NCBI RefSeq assembly: GCF_005239225.2
Contig: NC_133288.1
Span: forward strand, 21,644,169-21,708,168
Length of the DNA stretch: 64,000 bases
Origin: Populus alba
Lineage: Eukaryota; Streptophyta; Magnoliopsida; Malpighiales; Salicaceae
Direction: 5' to 3'
The notes beneath the pieces were generated by a model. The model did no database searches, was not told the DNA's origin, and saw nothing but the letters and a program-made list of their open reading frames with translations. Position numbers and translations under genes: made by a program. This document shows, piece by piece, positions 48,386-60,613 of this stretch; position 1 is the first letter of the stretch, and the number at the start of each line of letters is the position of its first letter.

Positions 48386-51300
48386 ATTACTCATGTCTAT
48401 GCAGAGGGATGGACGTGTTATATCAAACATTTAGGAGAGGGCTAGATTTATTTACAAAATTTGTTTGTTGACCAAAAAGATGAATATATTCAAATATCTT
48501 CAGCAAGGCAGGGGAGATATCATATCAGGGTGAAATTGCTTGAATTAAATTATGATATTTGATTTTAGCATCCTAACGAGAGTTGAAAATTAACCCATTG
48601 TGCGAAAGGAATAGATTACACAGAACATTTTACATCCTAATTTTAGTTTTTTGTTAAAAAACTTCAAAGAATTACAAGGATGTAACATAAACAAGAAAAA
48701 AACAAAGCTTGTTTTCTATCTTTATTGGTATACAAAAAACTTCACTTTGGTTTCTTAATTTTTAATATTTTTATATTTTCTCTTTTTTGTTTTAGGTTTT
48801 TATGATTCCATCTTAAATTTTATTTGTTTTATATTTTAATCTCTAGATATTTAGAATAAAAAGAGAAATTCATTGGATAAAAAAAAGAAAAGAGAAATGA
48901 TTTGATCAATAACATTCTAGTCATAAAAATTTTGATCTTAGTGTCAATAATTTTTTTTTTTTAAAAAATGAGTTCAAAGAAGGTGAGTACTACTCTTTGA
49001 ATATGCCAAAAAAATAAATTGAGAACCATCAAGTTTTTATTAGTTTGGTTGGGTTTTTCTATGATTTTTTTATAGGTGTTTCTAGGTGAAAATTAAGTTA
49101 AAATTAGGGTTTTATAATCCAAAACTTAATATTACGACAATCATCAGATGTGATTAAAAAAAATAAAGAACCATAGGCAACAAGTCGTCTTCCCAAGTAA
49201 TAAAAAAAAGGAAGAACCATGCATGTGCATGTGCTCTTAGGCTTTTATCTTTTTAGCCAAGCATGCAGGCTTGGTCTTCTAGCCTAGCAGCTTGTTACTT
49301 TTGTATTAGGTTTTTAATTAACATTTTTTTTTAATTGTTTAATTTAAGTATTTTTTTAAACAGTAATAATACTTCTAATTTATTATTGTGATTTATGTTT
49401 GATTTTTGTTCTTATTAGATTTAAGATAGATCATTTATTTATTTTTTCGAAGTCTATGAGAGAAAAAATCGTTTGTACTTAACAACCATAAAGAGAATAT
49501 ATAATATGAAAAGGATATTCAAAGTAAAGTATTTGCATTTGTATGTTTATTTTACTTTTTACTGGAAAATCAGCTTCTCATTTTAGTTTTTATTTAGCAT
49601 TTATAGTTTTCTTACAATCATTATATTAAACACGTATATTATATTTTTATTTTTTAATTAACAAATTACATGATATCCAAATATTTTTTTTAAAATCAAC
49701 TTGCGGGGATATTGACTAGTGTAATTCCTGATTGAGGTCCAGTTGGGCCTAGCATTCACTGGACAGCTAAAGCCGCACTTTCATTTTAGTTTTTCTTTCT
49801 ATGATAACAAGATTCAAGCCTCATTTCGTGTCGAGTGGGCCTCGGTGTCCCTTCATGTTTTGCACACTTTGATTATACATTTGACCCCTCGTTCGTCTGC
49901 CACCGAGAGACTTCAACGGTAAAATATATTTTATTAAAATATTTTTATTTGAAAAAGTATTAAAAATATATATTTTTTAATTTTTTTAAAAATTATCTTT
50001 AATATTAGTAGAAGCACGGTTAGACCATAAAAACAAATATATCATTCATAAGTGAGCCTTGTATGAATAACGGCAGATTTTTCAAATGAAAACAAGTAAA
50101 ATTGGTGGAAGAACATATGGGAGCAGTGTTCCTTCAATAAAACTACGAAGTGAGAGAAAATTGTGGGGGAGAGAAGGGAGAAAAAAAGAGCTTTATACCA
50201 TTGAAAAAGCGATATATTTTAGCAATTTTTTGCTTTTCAATTGCTCCTCACTGACTGATGAGCTATATAATAAGCCAATTGGGAGGTCTTTTTTATCAGA
50301 AGAAAAGATTCTAGATTGGTTATGCTGTGAAGCATCTCCATGGAAAATTATGCAGGGGGGGACCATGCTCAAGTATGTTTGCTTGTAAAGTCGGGCATGT
50401 GGAAAGCTGCGAGGAAGCATCAGTTGCTCTCCATTCCAGCCACCCCACCCCCAACATGGTTGTTGTCATGGATTAAAAACTTAAAGATATCATGCTTCAG
50501 TCACGTTTTAGATTTACTTTTTTAATTAAGTATCATAAATTATAAGGCTGATAGAAATTTATATAGTTATCAGAACTTCAAAAAATTAATCGAGATGCGT
50601 ATAAATTAATCCGAACACATATAATTACCAAAAAAAAAAAAAAAAACCCAAATTATTCCAACAAAACTTGTGTCCAAATCAGAAACAGACATGCCATGGG
50701 ACAGTGAAGAGGGGTCGCGGAAATCGTAAAGTCGCTGCAATTTAGGCCCGGCCCAGATAAGCCTGTGGGCCAGAAAATGTTTGAGTTAAAGATCGTTGTG
50801 GTTATTATACGGAGTCGTCAAATTAAGGAATGATTGATTATCATTCGATTTTTTCTCCATGTTTTCAATTTATCATTCATGGCTCGATTTTATGAAAGGG
50901 TCGAGAAATAATTTGCTAAAATAAACTAATTTAAATGTGGATAGTTCACCTCAAAACAATACAAAATAGAACATGTTGAATACGAAAACCCAGAAAAAAT
51001 TGAATCTCTCGTTGGTTCTTGTCTTAAATAAATAAAATAAAATAAATATGTATTTATAATAATTTTGGAATGAATTTCAATATTTTTAAAATATAAACAA
51101 CATGTAAACACGTTCTATTTATACTAACTGTCTCCTCTCACACGATATCCAAATACTACGCTAAGGATAATCATTATTTTTTCCAAGTTTTTTTTTTTTT
51201 TTTCCCCGTAAGACATCTAAACACACTAAATGATGATTCATGGCTCTACAACAATGATGGATTCATGGCTCTAAAAAATTGCTTGTCAACGATGGTCTGC

Positions 51301-52289
51301 GGTTTTATAATGAAATTACACTATGTTTAATTATTGCCTGAAACAAGCCAATGCTCACTGATCGAGCAAGGGAAAGAAACATTTTATCTCATTATCATCA
51401 TCCCTGTCAGGGTCTTACCATGCGAGGGGGCTCCACAAGGCAATCCTTTAAAGAAAGAAAGTCTGAATGGTTGGCGGTCATGTGCTGTTGTACCTAAATT
51501 GCCAGTTTGATTGCTGAAATAATTTTTCACTTAGGTGTGCGAAGGCTATCCTTCGCTTTAAATGGGATTCAAATCTCAACAGAAATCTTGGATTATAGAT
51601 GAAAATGGTGCTGTGCTATTAAAATATGGCCATTAATTTGGTAGGTGTTATCGATTTCTTTCTTTATTGATCGCTACTTGTAACATGATAGGAGACCACA
51701 CAACTTCTAAACAACGTATATATACACCAATAATGCTATTAAACTTGATTTAACTTGGTGATCTAACCCAAGATTAGAGTTACTAAGAGGACGATTTAAC
51801 CCGAATTAATTTAAAATAATGTTTTTTAAAAAAAAAAACCAATCTAAATGTTACTCGATTTTGATCGGGTTTTGCAGGGTCGATTAAAATTGATCATTTT
51901 AACTCATGCTTAATATTAGGATCCAGTTTATATTAAATCATGAATCGACGAGTCATTAAATTAACTTGATCAACAAGACTATCTTTAATATCACTACTAT
52001 ACACAAGGCTATAAAAAACCTTAACATTTGAAATATTGAGAGTTGTAGGTTTGACTACCTTGTCATGTATGTCAAATGTTTGAACCAAAAGTTTTTATAT
52101 GATCATATTGTAAGCTTGTTTATATTGTAGCTTAAAATGATAATGGTTACAGTTAGGGCCCACGATATTATACTAATTATAATAAGTCGTTAATATTGTC
52201 ACTCTTAATAATATTATATGGGGAATGGATAAGATTAAGCTAAAACACTTCTTAAATAGTTTGTTATTAATAAATATGAGAATTTATTA
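48386..52289. other. AT-rich spacer with no supported gene
   Basis: A partial MITE-like copy (about 49920-50010). The 100-codon plus-strand frame at 50086-50388 shows no known domain, promoter or splice signals. A short GC-richer patch occurs at about 50690-50780. The stretch 51770-52000 looks like the decayed tandem-unit type seen at 35640. Confidence 0.45.
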
Positions 52290-53700
52290 AACATCAAAAG
52301 CAATGAAAGGACAAATAGAGTTAGGGGATTGTTGCCAAAAGGCAAAACTCTTAGAATTACATGAAATTATAGCTAGTTGATAAGCTACTTCATTTTCCAT
52401 TCTACAAACATGGCTAATACTAAAATTATCAGCTTCATTAATAATGTTTTCACAATCCTATAAAATGATTCCATACTCTGTGTCGTCTTTATGCCCACGA
52501 GCTAAATTGTTACAACGATCTTGGTGCATCCACTTTAATTATGATTGATATTGTATTAAGAGATACGAGTTGTTGAATAATTCCTTTCAAAGCTAATAGT
52601 TTTGTCATTTTTGTCTAAAGACCCCCATTTGTTTCTAGCACTCACACCACCCTATAGAACCATTTTGATCTTTTATAATAAATCTAGCCCCCATAGCTTG
52701 TTCATGTTTAAAGATGGCTACGTCTATACTACATTTAAGGTACCCTGTAACAAGTTTCTTTCATCTAGTCATGCACCCAGTTAGATCTTGCCCATTAAGA
52801 ACGATTATATATCTTTCAAGTTTCTTCTGGGCATCTCTTAATCTATTCAAATGACCTAATCCATAATCCACCACCGCACTACTAGTACACCATTTATCCC
52901 TCCAAATAATGTTATTTTGTTGATTCTACATGGCTTGTACTGTTTCCACCACTTTAGCCATCAGGTCTCCATTAAAAACCTGCACTGAATTGAAAAACCA
53001 ATCTCACAGATTATCCAAGTGAGAAATAGACACGTATAAGCCTAGCTCTTGCCAGTACTAGACTGTAAATTGATATTTGACTAGCACATGCTTTATAGAT
53101 TCTCCTTCATACCCTCAAAACAAGTATGAGCCACCTGTCTGAATTCCTCCCTATAAAACTCTCACCTTCATAGCGATACTATCATGATAAGCCCTCCACG
53201 TAAAATATTTAATCTTTAGAGGAACCTTCAGCTTTTATAACCACCTCCAATTCCCTTCTAACTTATCCTTATAATTCAAAGCCTCTATCCCTACAGCTAA
53301 CATGTATCTTGATTTTATTAAGTAGCTTATAGTTTTGCTATAATGTCATATTTGATTGTCTTCCAGCCTTCTAGATGATAACATAATACTAGCTATTTAT
53401 CTCTTAGTTGAAACAAAGTCTCCAATATATTCCAATTCCATCAGTAACCATCATCTTCTATTAGATCCATTGCAACCATGTCTTAAAGGCATTTAAAAAG
53501 TCCCTTCTAAGGAAATATTTAGCTTTGAGAAACCTGTTTGCTAAAGAGTGAGGTTTGGTGATCAACTTCCATCCTTGTTTACCTAAAATAGCTAAGTTAA
53601 AACAATGAATTTTCATGTCTCATACCTTGTTTGGGATTAATAGACTCGTTACCTGGCTCATACCTCATTCCAGCTAATACAATTCATAGCTTGTGGCAAG
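52290..53700 (-). mobile_element. Decayed L1-type LINE, C-terminal part of ORF2
   Basis: Minus-strand translation, across many stops, shows the usual order of plant L1 ORF2 C-terminal parts. Near 53540-53630 is HCFNLAILGKQGWKLI (end of reverse transcriptase). Near 53170-53250 is KLKVPLKIKYFTWRAYHDSI (zf-RVT region). Near 52870-52920 is NNIIWRDKW. Near 52310-52700 is an RNase H-like domain with ARFIIKDQNGSIG and ISHVCRMENEVAYQLA. Upstream of the reverse transcriptase end the text reads MNCISWNE, possibly the start of the endonuclease, which would mean a large internal deletion. The 3' part toward 52270 has an AATAAATTCTCATATTTATT stretch. It is long dead. Confidence 0.8.
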
Positions 53701-55194
53701 CCTGGTTTTTAGGTCCTGATATTACTAAATTATTGTTGATTGGGTAGTCAATATCTCATATAGAGAAAGAAATCCCATCATTGAAGTGATTCTCATCCAT
53801 ATATGTACCCTTTGAGTTTGATGGGTTGTAATCCATTTTCCTTTTCTTCCTGCCATCCATTAACTAAAGGCATGATCCTCTCTACCCAATCTTTTGATTT
53901 TGTACTTTTATATACGACTTCTTATTCATATCTTATTGTCCACTTACCATAACTTTTAAAGATTCTCTTATTAATTTGTTACCTATATTCATATAAGGGA
54001 ATTATTAATGATTTAGCATTGATATGAAATTGAATGATCCTGGATTTTTAACTTTGATGCAAGGGTTTGTTAAGCATCATTGTTAGTTGGAAGCCTATCA
54101 TCCTTAATCCATCCACTAGTATCTTCCTCTGTGACCCTTTTTTGGTGCCGTCCTCATCTATGCACCCTTACCCTCATTGCGTCCTCTCATAATAATTGAA
54201 ATAGCTTATCAGAAAGTTTGCATGAATATCTCAGTTTGCCATAAATAAAATAAAAGGTAGGTAACCTTTCATAATAAAAGTGTATCAGCAACCAATCTTA
54301 TTCTCCTCGACGTATCTTTTTCCATCTCTTCAATGGTGGCCAGATATCTGCCATGACTCCTATATATATATATATACAACTCCACGCATCATTGTTGTTG
54401 TTGTTGTTATACTCCACACACCAATAAAATCCCCAATTTGTTTACTAATACTTTTTGACATATAATCGATTGGTGGGTTGTTAATTTAAACATAAAATCC
54501 CAAGTGATTAAATAGGACTTGTGTTGGAACCTCTCATTCTTATAACCGATGCGTAATTAACATATGGTTATCAAATGTCCATGGTGCACCCTCTATTACA
54601 CAATTCAAATCATTTTGATGAAAGAACTGAAATAGATAAAGTCTTGAATTCAGTTCCTTGATACTCATATCTCCTTTTCGCCTTCAGAAACTTGTTATCT
54701 TGTTCCTCGTTGCATTGAAATTAATCTCTCTATCCATGAGAAATCTTCCAACTAGATATGAGTTATATGATTGGGTTCCCTCCTTAGCACTAGCTCCCTA
54801 GTACAACTTCCTTTTCATCGTCCATAAGATAAAAGGTTTTCAAAACTAGCTTTTATGAAATCAAAACAACAATATAAAATTTCAGTCATCATTTGCCCCA
54901 TGAGTAAAACAATAATACAATACATAACTTCATCCTCTTAGCATGTGAGCAAGACTTTCAACCCTTTAAACCACGAAGAGACTTCATCATGAATGTATTA
55001 TCAACTACTCGTTGTTTAGTTTGTTGTTTCTTGAATAGTTGGTTTTATAGAAAAAGATGTAAGTGGCCATGTCTAAACCTTGTCATAACAATTAATTATT
55101 GTCTTGATTATATGCTGATTATTTAATTATAGTACAAGAAACTAATGATTGTCAACTAATCCTTAATTAAAAGATAGTATTTATTTTGACATCA
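53701..55194. other. Spacer, possibly further LINE remains
   Basis: Composition resembles the LINE remnant up to about 54150, but no domain can be read. Simple repeats: TA at about 54361-54376 and TTG at about 54392-54409. No gene was recognised. Confidence 0.4.
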
Positions 55195-55345
55195 CATCTT
55201 GATTTTTAAAACATTTTTTAATTTTTTTACCTGAATTAATATTTTTTTGATTTGGAAATGATGATGTAAAATTAAAATTTAAAATAATATTATTTTAATA
55301 TATTTTTCAAATAAAAAACTTTTTAAAATACAGCACTAGCCGGAT
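55195..55345. repeat. AT-rich MITE-like repeat copy
   Basis: Shares the family core in a diverged form, with loose ends. Confidence 0.45.
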
Positions 55346-55924
55346 CCATAGAATCTTATTTTATAAGGTCCCCACATTGATAATTTGTCTCATGGTATCC
55401 CACTTGCAGCTGCTAGACATCGCATGCCCATTGCAGATCATCATGGTGGGTGGCTTACCATGTGGTCGTACATGTCATCCAGGCAGTCTTCCACGTGGCG
55501 GATGAAGACTAATCAGTTGCCAATATAGTTTGGTTACCCGTTTAGAACCTTGGATGGCTTTGTGGCTAAAAATTATTTGTCCTTTTAATTAACTGTTGGA
55601 TATTGTACTACTATGGGACCAAGAAAAAATAACTATTTGTAATTTATTTTTTTTAATTCAAATTGAAACTAAAATGAAAAAAAAAAAAGCATAACTGGTG
55701 CACATTATTATGTTTGCTTTGGATCTTACTAATAATTGAGAAAATAATTAAATCTCGAATAATTTAGATACTTAAATAAGTGATAATTTTAATATGTTAA
55801 ATTTGAAGTTAGGTGAATGAATTAAATAATTTAAATATTTCTAATCTAAAATTAAAAATAACTTCCTTTCATTGTGAAAGCTATTATTAAGATTTCATAA
55901 TTAATTGCTTTTTTTTTTTTCATC
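55346..55924. other. Spacer with no gene
   Basis: A GC-richer patch at about 55360-55520 (for example CATGGTGGGTGGCTTACCATG) has no open frame of note. Confidence 0.4.
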
Positions 55925-56140
55925 TTTTAGGAAGTGTTTGTTTTTGCGTTTGTAACTGCGTTTTGGCAAATTTTAAATTTTTTTACTAAAATTGAGTTGC
56001 GGTTGTACTTTTTGGATTGTTTTGATGTGCTGATGTCAAAAATGATTTTTAAAAAATGAAAAAATATCATTTACATGTATTTCGGCACGAAAAACTATTT
56101 GAAAAATAATTGATACCACACTGTCAAACACGCTTTTAAT
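55925..56140. repeat. AT-rich MITE-like repeat with visible inverted ends
   Basis: Left end GGAAGTGTTTGTTTTTGCGT, right end ACACTGTCAAACACGC. The core has TTTTGATGTGCTGATGTCAA. About 210 bp; the best-preserved copy with the one at 44998. Confidence 0.65.
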
Positions 56141-56469
56141 TGGTGTGTGTGTTTGTATATGTATATATCCCATCTAAGCGCACTGAAAATGATGTCAGAT
56201 TGTAATGAGACAACTCGCACACAGTGAGACAATCCCGTTTCCTTGTTTCAAGGCACCGTTTTTAGATTCTATTCCTTTCGCTCCAAACAACCCTTTGCCT
56301 CCCAGCTTCTAAAAATCTTAAAACCTTGTGTTGTTCTTATAACACAGGTGTCAATTTCTCAACAACGTTATTCATCTCCCGAGTCACGACAACTTGCATT
56401 AATGACTAAGGAGTGGGTGCCATACCCCTATTCGTACATTCTCTTCTGTCCATGGTGGTAGAGCTGGCC

Positions 56470-57015
56470 TAAGGCTGTTTTTGTTTTTTACCTATTTTTG
56501 TGTTTGTGGTGAAATAAACTAAGTAAGGTATTTGATAATAAATTAAATTGTATTTTATGCTACAAGATTTATTTAAAAATTAAGTTTAAAATATAATTTT
56601 TGTAAAGTATTTTTTACATATTTTTTAATTAAGTTTTGTAAAATCTTGTTTGTTTTTGTATTTAAAAAATATTTTTTAAAAAAAATAATTTTTTTTTATT
56701 TTTTTCTTTGCTTCAAATTTATATATTTTTGGTGTTTTTATATCATTTTAATATCCTGATATTAAAAATAATTTTTAAAAATAAAAAAAATATTTTGATG
56801 TATTTCCAAGTAAAAAACATTTTGAAAAGCAATCGTAAACACACTTCTATCAAACATTTTATATATGTTTTTTGCTACACATAAACTTCAATCATAATTT
56901 TTACCAAAAACATATCTAATCCAACTAACCGCAGTTGACCACATTTTTTTTTAAAATCTTATTTTAAAAAAAATAATAACCATAAAAACTACCTAAAAAA
57001 ACAAACACACTCTAA
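56470..57015. repeat. AT-rich MITE-like repeats, probably nested or adjacent
   Basis: Starts near TTTTTGTTTTTTACCTATTT and ends AAACAAACACACTC. It holds a second copy inside (about 56640-56870) with its own end ACACACTTCTATCAAACATT. Confidence 0.55.
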
Positions 57016-60000
57016 CATGCATAAAACTCGGGTTATTTGTCAGAATTGTTGATTTTATTTTTTTTTTAAAAAATAAAATATTTTATTGATAATTTTTTAA
57101 AATAAGTTGAGGATTGAATTTTAATTGGTTCAACCTAAATATTCAACAAAATTAACCTGTTTTTTTTAAATTAACTTTAAGTTAATACAAAATTTAAATT
57201 AATTAAATTTTTAAACCGAATTTTATAAACTTGAAATATCGATGTATAAAGGATAATTTTTTCTTTTACTAATAACATTTCTGGCAGCTGCTCATGCTCG
57301 CAGGCCGTGGCGTCCGAGAGGTGATATGCGCACTCCTCATCCTGATAATCACACTCTCATTGGCTCTTTTTTTTTTTTTTTTTTTTCCTTCCAGATAATC
57401 TTGGATAACAACAAGTCTACACCCTTGCATAAAAATATCCTCTCCATGTTTTCTTCTTCTTTTGTTTTATCCGAAGCTGTATTTTTGCTGAATTTCATCG
57501 AAAGTATTGTACTACAAGGATCAAGTCTTGAGGGAGGGGCAGCGTGGAAAAGGAATCTTGCATTCTTAGTTATCAATGCACTGTCAACACCTAAACTCAG
57601 CAGATAATTGGATCATGATGAGCGAGTGGTGATTGGTTGAGTGATTTATTTTGGGTTGAGAGTGTGGCTGTATTATTATCTAACTTCAGCTTTTTTTTAA
57701 TTTTTTAAAAATTATTTTTATATATGAAAATAGTTTAAATTAATGTTTTTTAAAATATTTTTTATTTATTTTGATGTGTTGATATCAATAATAAAAACCT
57801 ATAAAACATTATTATTTTAATAAATTTTTAACTAAAAAATACTTTTAAAAAATTCACACACACAGAAAAAGTGCAAATATTAACTCCCACAATGTCTGTA
57901 TATCTATGCACCGGTATAAGAGATGGTCAAAGGCATTTAATTGTGCTATGGTATGATATGCTTTCAGGTTATATATATTTGTAACACAACTCACAGTAAT
58001 TATTTTTCATCTGGAGAGAAATTTTAATTTTTTTTCAATATCCCATAAATTTGGTGTTCTTGTTGAGACATGTTGCTAGTCGTGCTAGATATTTTAGCCA
58101 TGTCATTATCTATGGTGATTTGACTCTTTTTATTATATCCATGTTAATTACTAATGACATAATATTACTTATTTTCAAGTTCAAATTAATTAATGAGATT
58201 TTCATCGTTTAAACAATGATATATATACTATTTTATTTTTAATTAAGAAGGGATCTCAATTTTTTAAATTAAATAAAATTTACATCTTTATTGCGATAAC
58301 ACCAATTAAATACTAGCCAAGTATTTTTTTTTAATTGTTAGTTTAAACTAATAAAAAACACTATGATTGAACATACTTTCGCACCAAGAAATCCGATGAA
58401 GCTTAAATTTCAGTGCACTGAATCTGATCTTCCTTAAAAAATAATTACTGCATGGATGACAACTATTACTTGTCAAAAATCTCTTGAAACCAAAATTAGT
58501 TTAACATTCTCATGAGTGATAATGAAAAAAAATCAAGGGTTGTTTGTTTTATAGGTAATTTTTATGGTTGTGGTTTGATAAAGTATAAATTTTAAAAAAA
58601 TATTTTTAATTGTAGTTAGTTGGATTTAGATACATATTTGATAAAAAATATAATTGCAGTTTATATATAATAAAAATTATGAATAAAAAAACGAGTAAAA
58701 AATATTTATGAAACTCAACTAAAAAAATATGTAAAACTATAATACAAAACTTGTATTTTAAATTTAATTTTCTAGTAAGTCCCGTAGGATATAACTCAGT
58801 TTTATATTATACAAAATAAACTGCTGTGTTTATTTCACCACTAATATGAAAAATAGCGGAAAAGAAACATCATCTAGTAAGGAGTAGGAGAGATTTTTTC
58901 AATGTGGAAGCAGAGGTACAGAAAAAGTTTCCTCAAAGAAGGAGATCGAAAGTTTCTTCCACACACAGGCTTGAATTAGAAGAAGAAGAAAGAGGAAAAA
59001 CCAGGACAATAATGGAATGGTCTTTGGTATGATGACACTTGTCCTAGCTAGAATCCCCTCCACCATGCTAAAACCTGCATTTTATATCCGTAAAAAAATA
59101 TAAAAATAAAAAAATCTAGAAAATCTTTCAACCTGAGATGACAGCCCTAGTTATCTGCTATCTCTCCGAGTACGAGTAGAGTTGTCATGTACCGGTAACT
59201 TGTGATTGAAAAAAGAAAAAGCACCCTAAGGTAACAGTCCTCCTTCTCTGCTACCTCTCAAAGTAGAGTTGTTTTATATATTCAAAATATGTTGTTTAAA
59301 GAAAAGAGAGAAGAAAAGGAACTTAACTGGGTCGCGGCTCAACCAGGAGTCGACCATCGGTCCAACCAACTATCTCATCATCATCATCAAAATCAAATCA
59401 TAGCTACACTGGAATCTCCATCTCCTTCAAGCTGCGATTTCATGAATCCATGAACACTGGCATAAATCCATACAAAGAAAGATACTAAACCAAGTGATAG
59501 ACTTAATAATTACGTCCTCTTATTGGCACTATTATTACAAATCTGAAAATAATTAATGTAGATGTGACTGCGAGACAAAGTCAAAGACAGCTAAGATTTC
59601 CCAGATCGGGCTAAAACATGTAGCCTTATAAACCAAATACGACAAATGATCGTAGCAAAATACCAATGAAAGACAGGGAGAAAGTAAATAAAACGGCAAC
59701 CTTCAAATTAACTACGGTCCAACTAACAAGAAAATTCTCTTGTAAATTTAAGCAACTTCTCGCGAGTCTTGTGATCGAACGGCTAGATAAATTGATTAGC
59801 ATTTAAAAATTAGAAAAAAGGATTAAGAAAAAAAATACTGCCATACAACATACTTCTAAAAATCGATTGGGATTACCGGAGACAATAACTATATTGCAGA
59901 TAAGAAGTGTCAATTTATTTTTTTAAAATTAAAATAATATTATTTTAATTATTTTTTTTAAGTAAATGAGTTTAAGTTTTGATTAAGATACAAATTCATT

Positions 60001-60350
60001 CCAAATTATTTACCAAATTAACAAAAAAAAAAAATTCAACCTCATATCTATTACTCAAGTTTTAAGTTAATTTTATAATCAGAGTTTTACAACCATACTA
60101 AGATAATATTTGATATTGTCATACAAAATGTTTTTTCAAATATTTTTGTTTTAATACATTAAATTAATATGTATTTTTTATATTTTTAAATTTACTCTTA
60201 ATATTAATAAATTTAAATAATTTAAAATTATATAAAAAAATTAATTTAAAACAAAAAAAACTTAAAAAGTAATTTTTAAACATAAAAATAAGAAATCTCT
60301 AAAAAAAAAAAAAAAAAGCGTAGTACCTGACATCCTTTTTAACGCTTTTT
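57016..60350. other. Spacer with no supported gene
   Basis: A GC-richer patch at 57290-57350 is followed by a plus-strand frame (57326-57607) containing a poly-T run and no domain. MITE-like copies lie at about 57690-57865 and 60115-60290. No RNA gene was recognised. Confidence 0.45.
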
Positions 60351-60519
60351 CTCTCTCGCTCTCGAACGCACAGGCAAAGAGAGCAAACGGACACGACGAT
60401 AAATTGGCGGATTTCAAAATAAGAACGAGTTAAATTTAAGGAAGATGTTGATGTCCGTGTTTCTCTCTGCTACAATTCCCAAAAAGACACCTCGAATATA
60501 GGTGGGTTACAGGATAGTC

Positions 60520-60556
<37 letters not shown>

Positions 60557-60613
60557 CGAGCGGGCGAGCGAGTAAGTTTTTTTAGAGAGAGAAAACAGGA
60601 AAAAAACATACAA
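60351..60613 (+). promoter_or_regulatory. IQD gene 5' leader with upstream ORF and GA repeat
   Basis: A CT-rich start-like region (60345-60365) is followed by an 18-residue upstream ORF (60445-60501, MLMSVFLSATIPKKTPRI, stop TAG). Then comes a 28-nt AG run (60525-60552) and GCGAGCGGGCGAGCGAG. The main ATG is at 60614. The transcription start is not known, so presence of the upstream ORF in the mRNA is likely but not shown. Confidence 0.55.

Noticed and set aside
50086..50388. 100-codon plus-strand frame
   Set aside because: No family likeness, no promoter or splice context, and composition like the surrounding spacer.
57326..57607. 93-codon plus-strand frame
   Set aside because: It depends on a poly-T run coding for Phe and has no recognisable domain.
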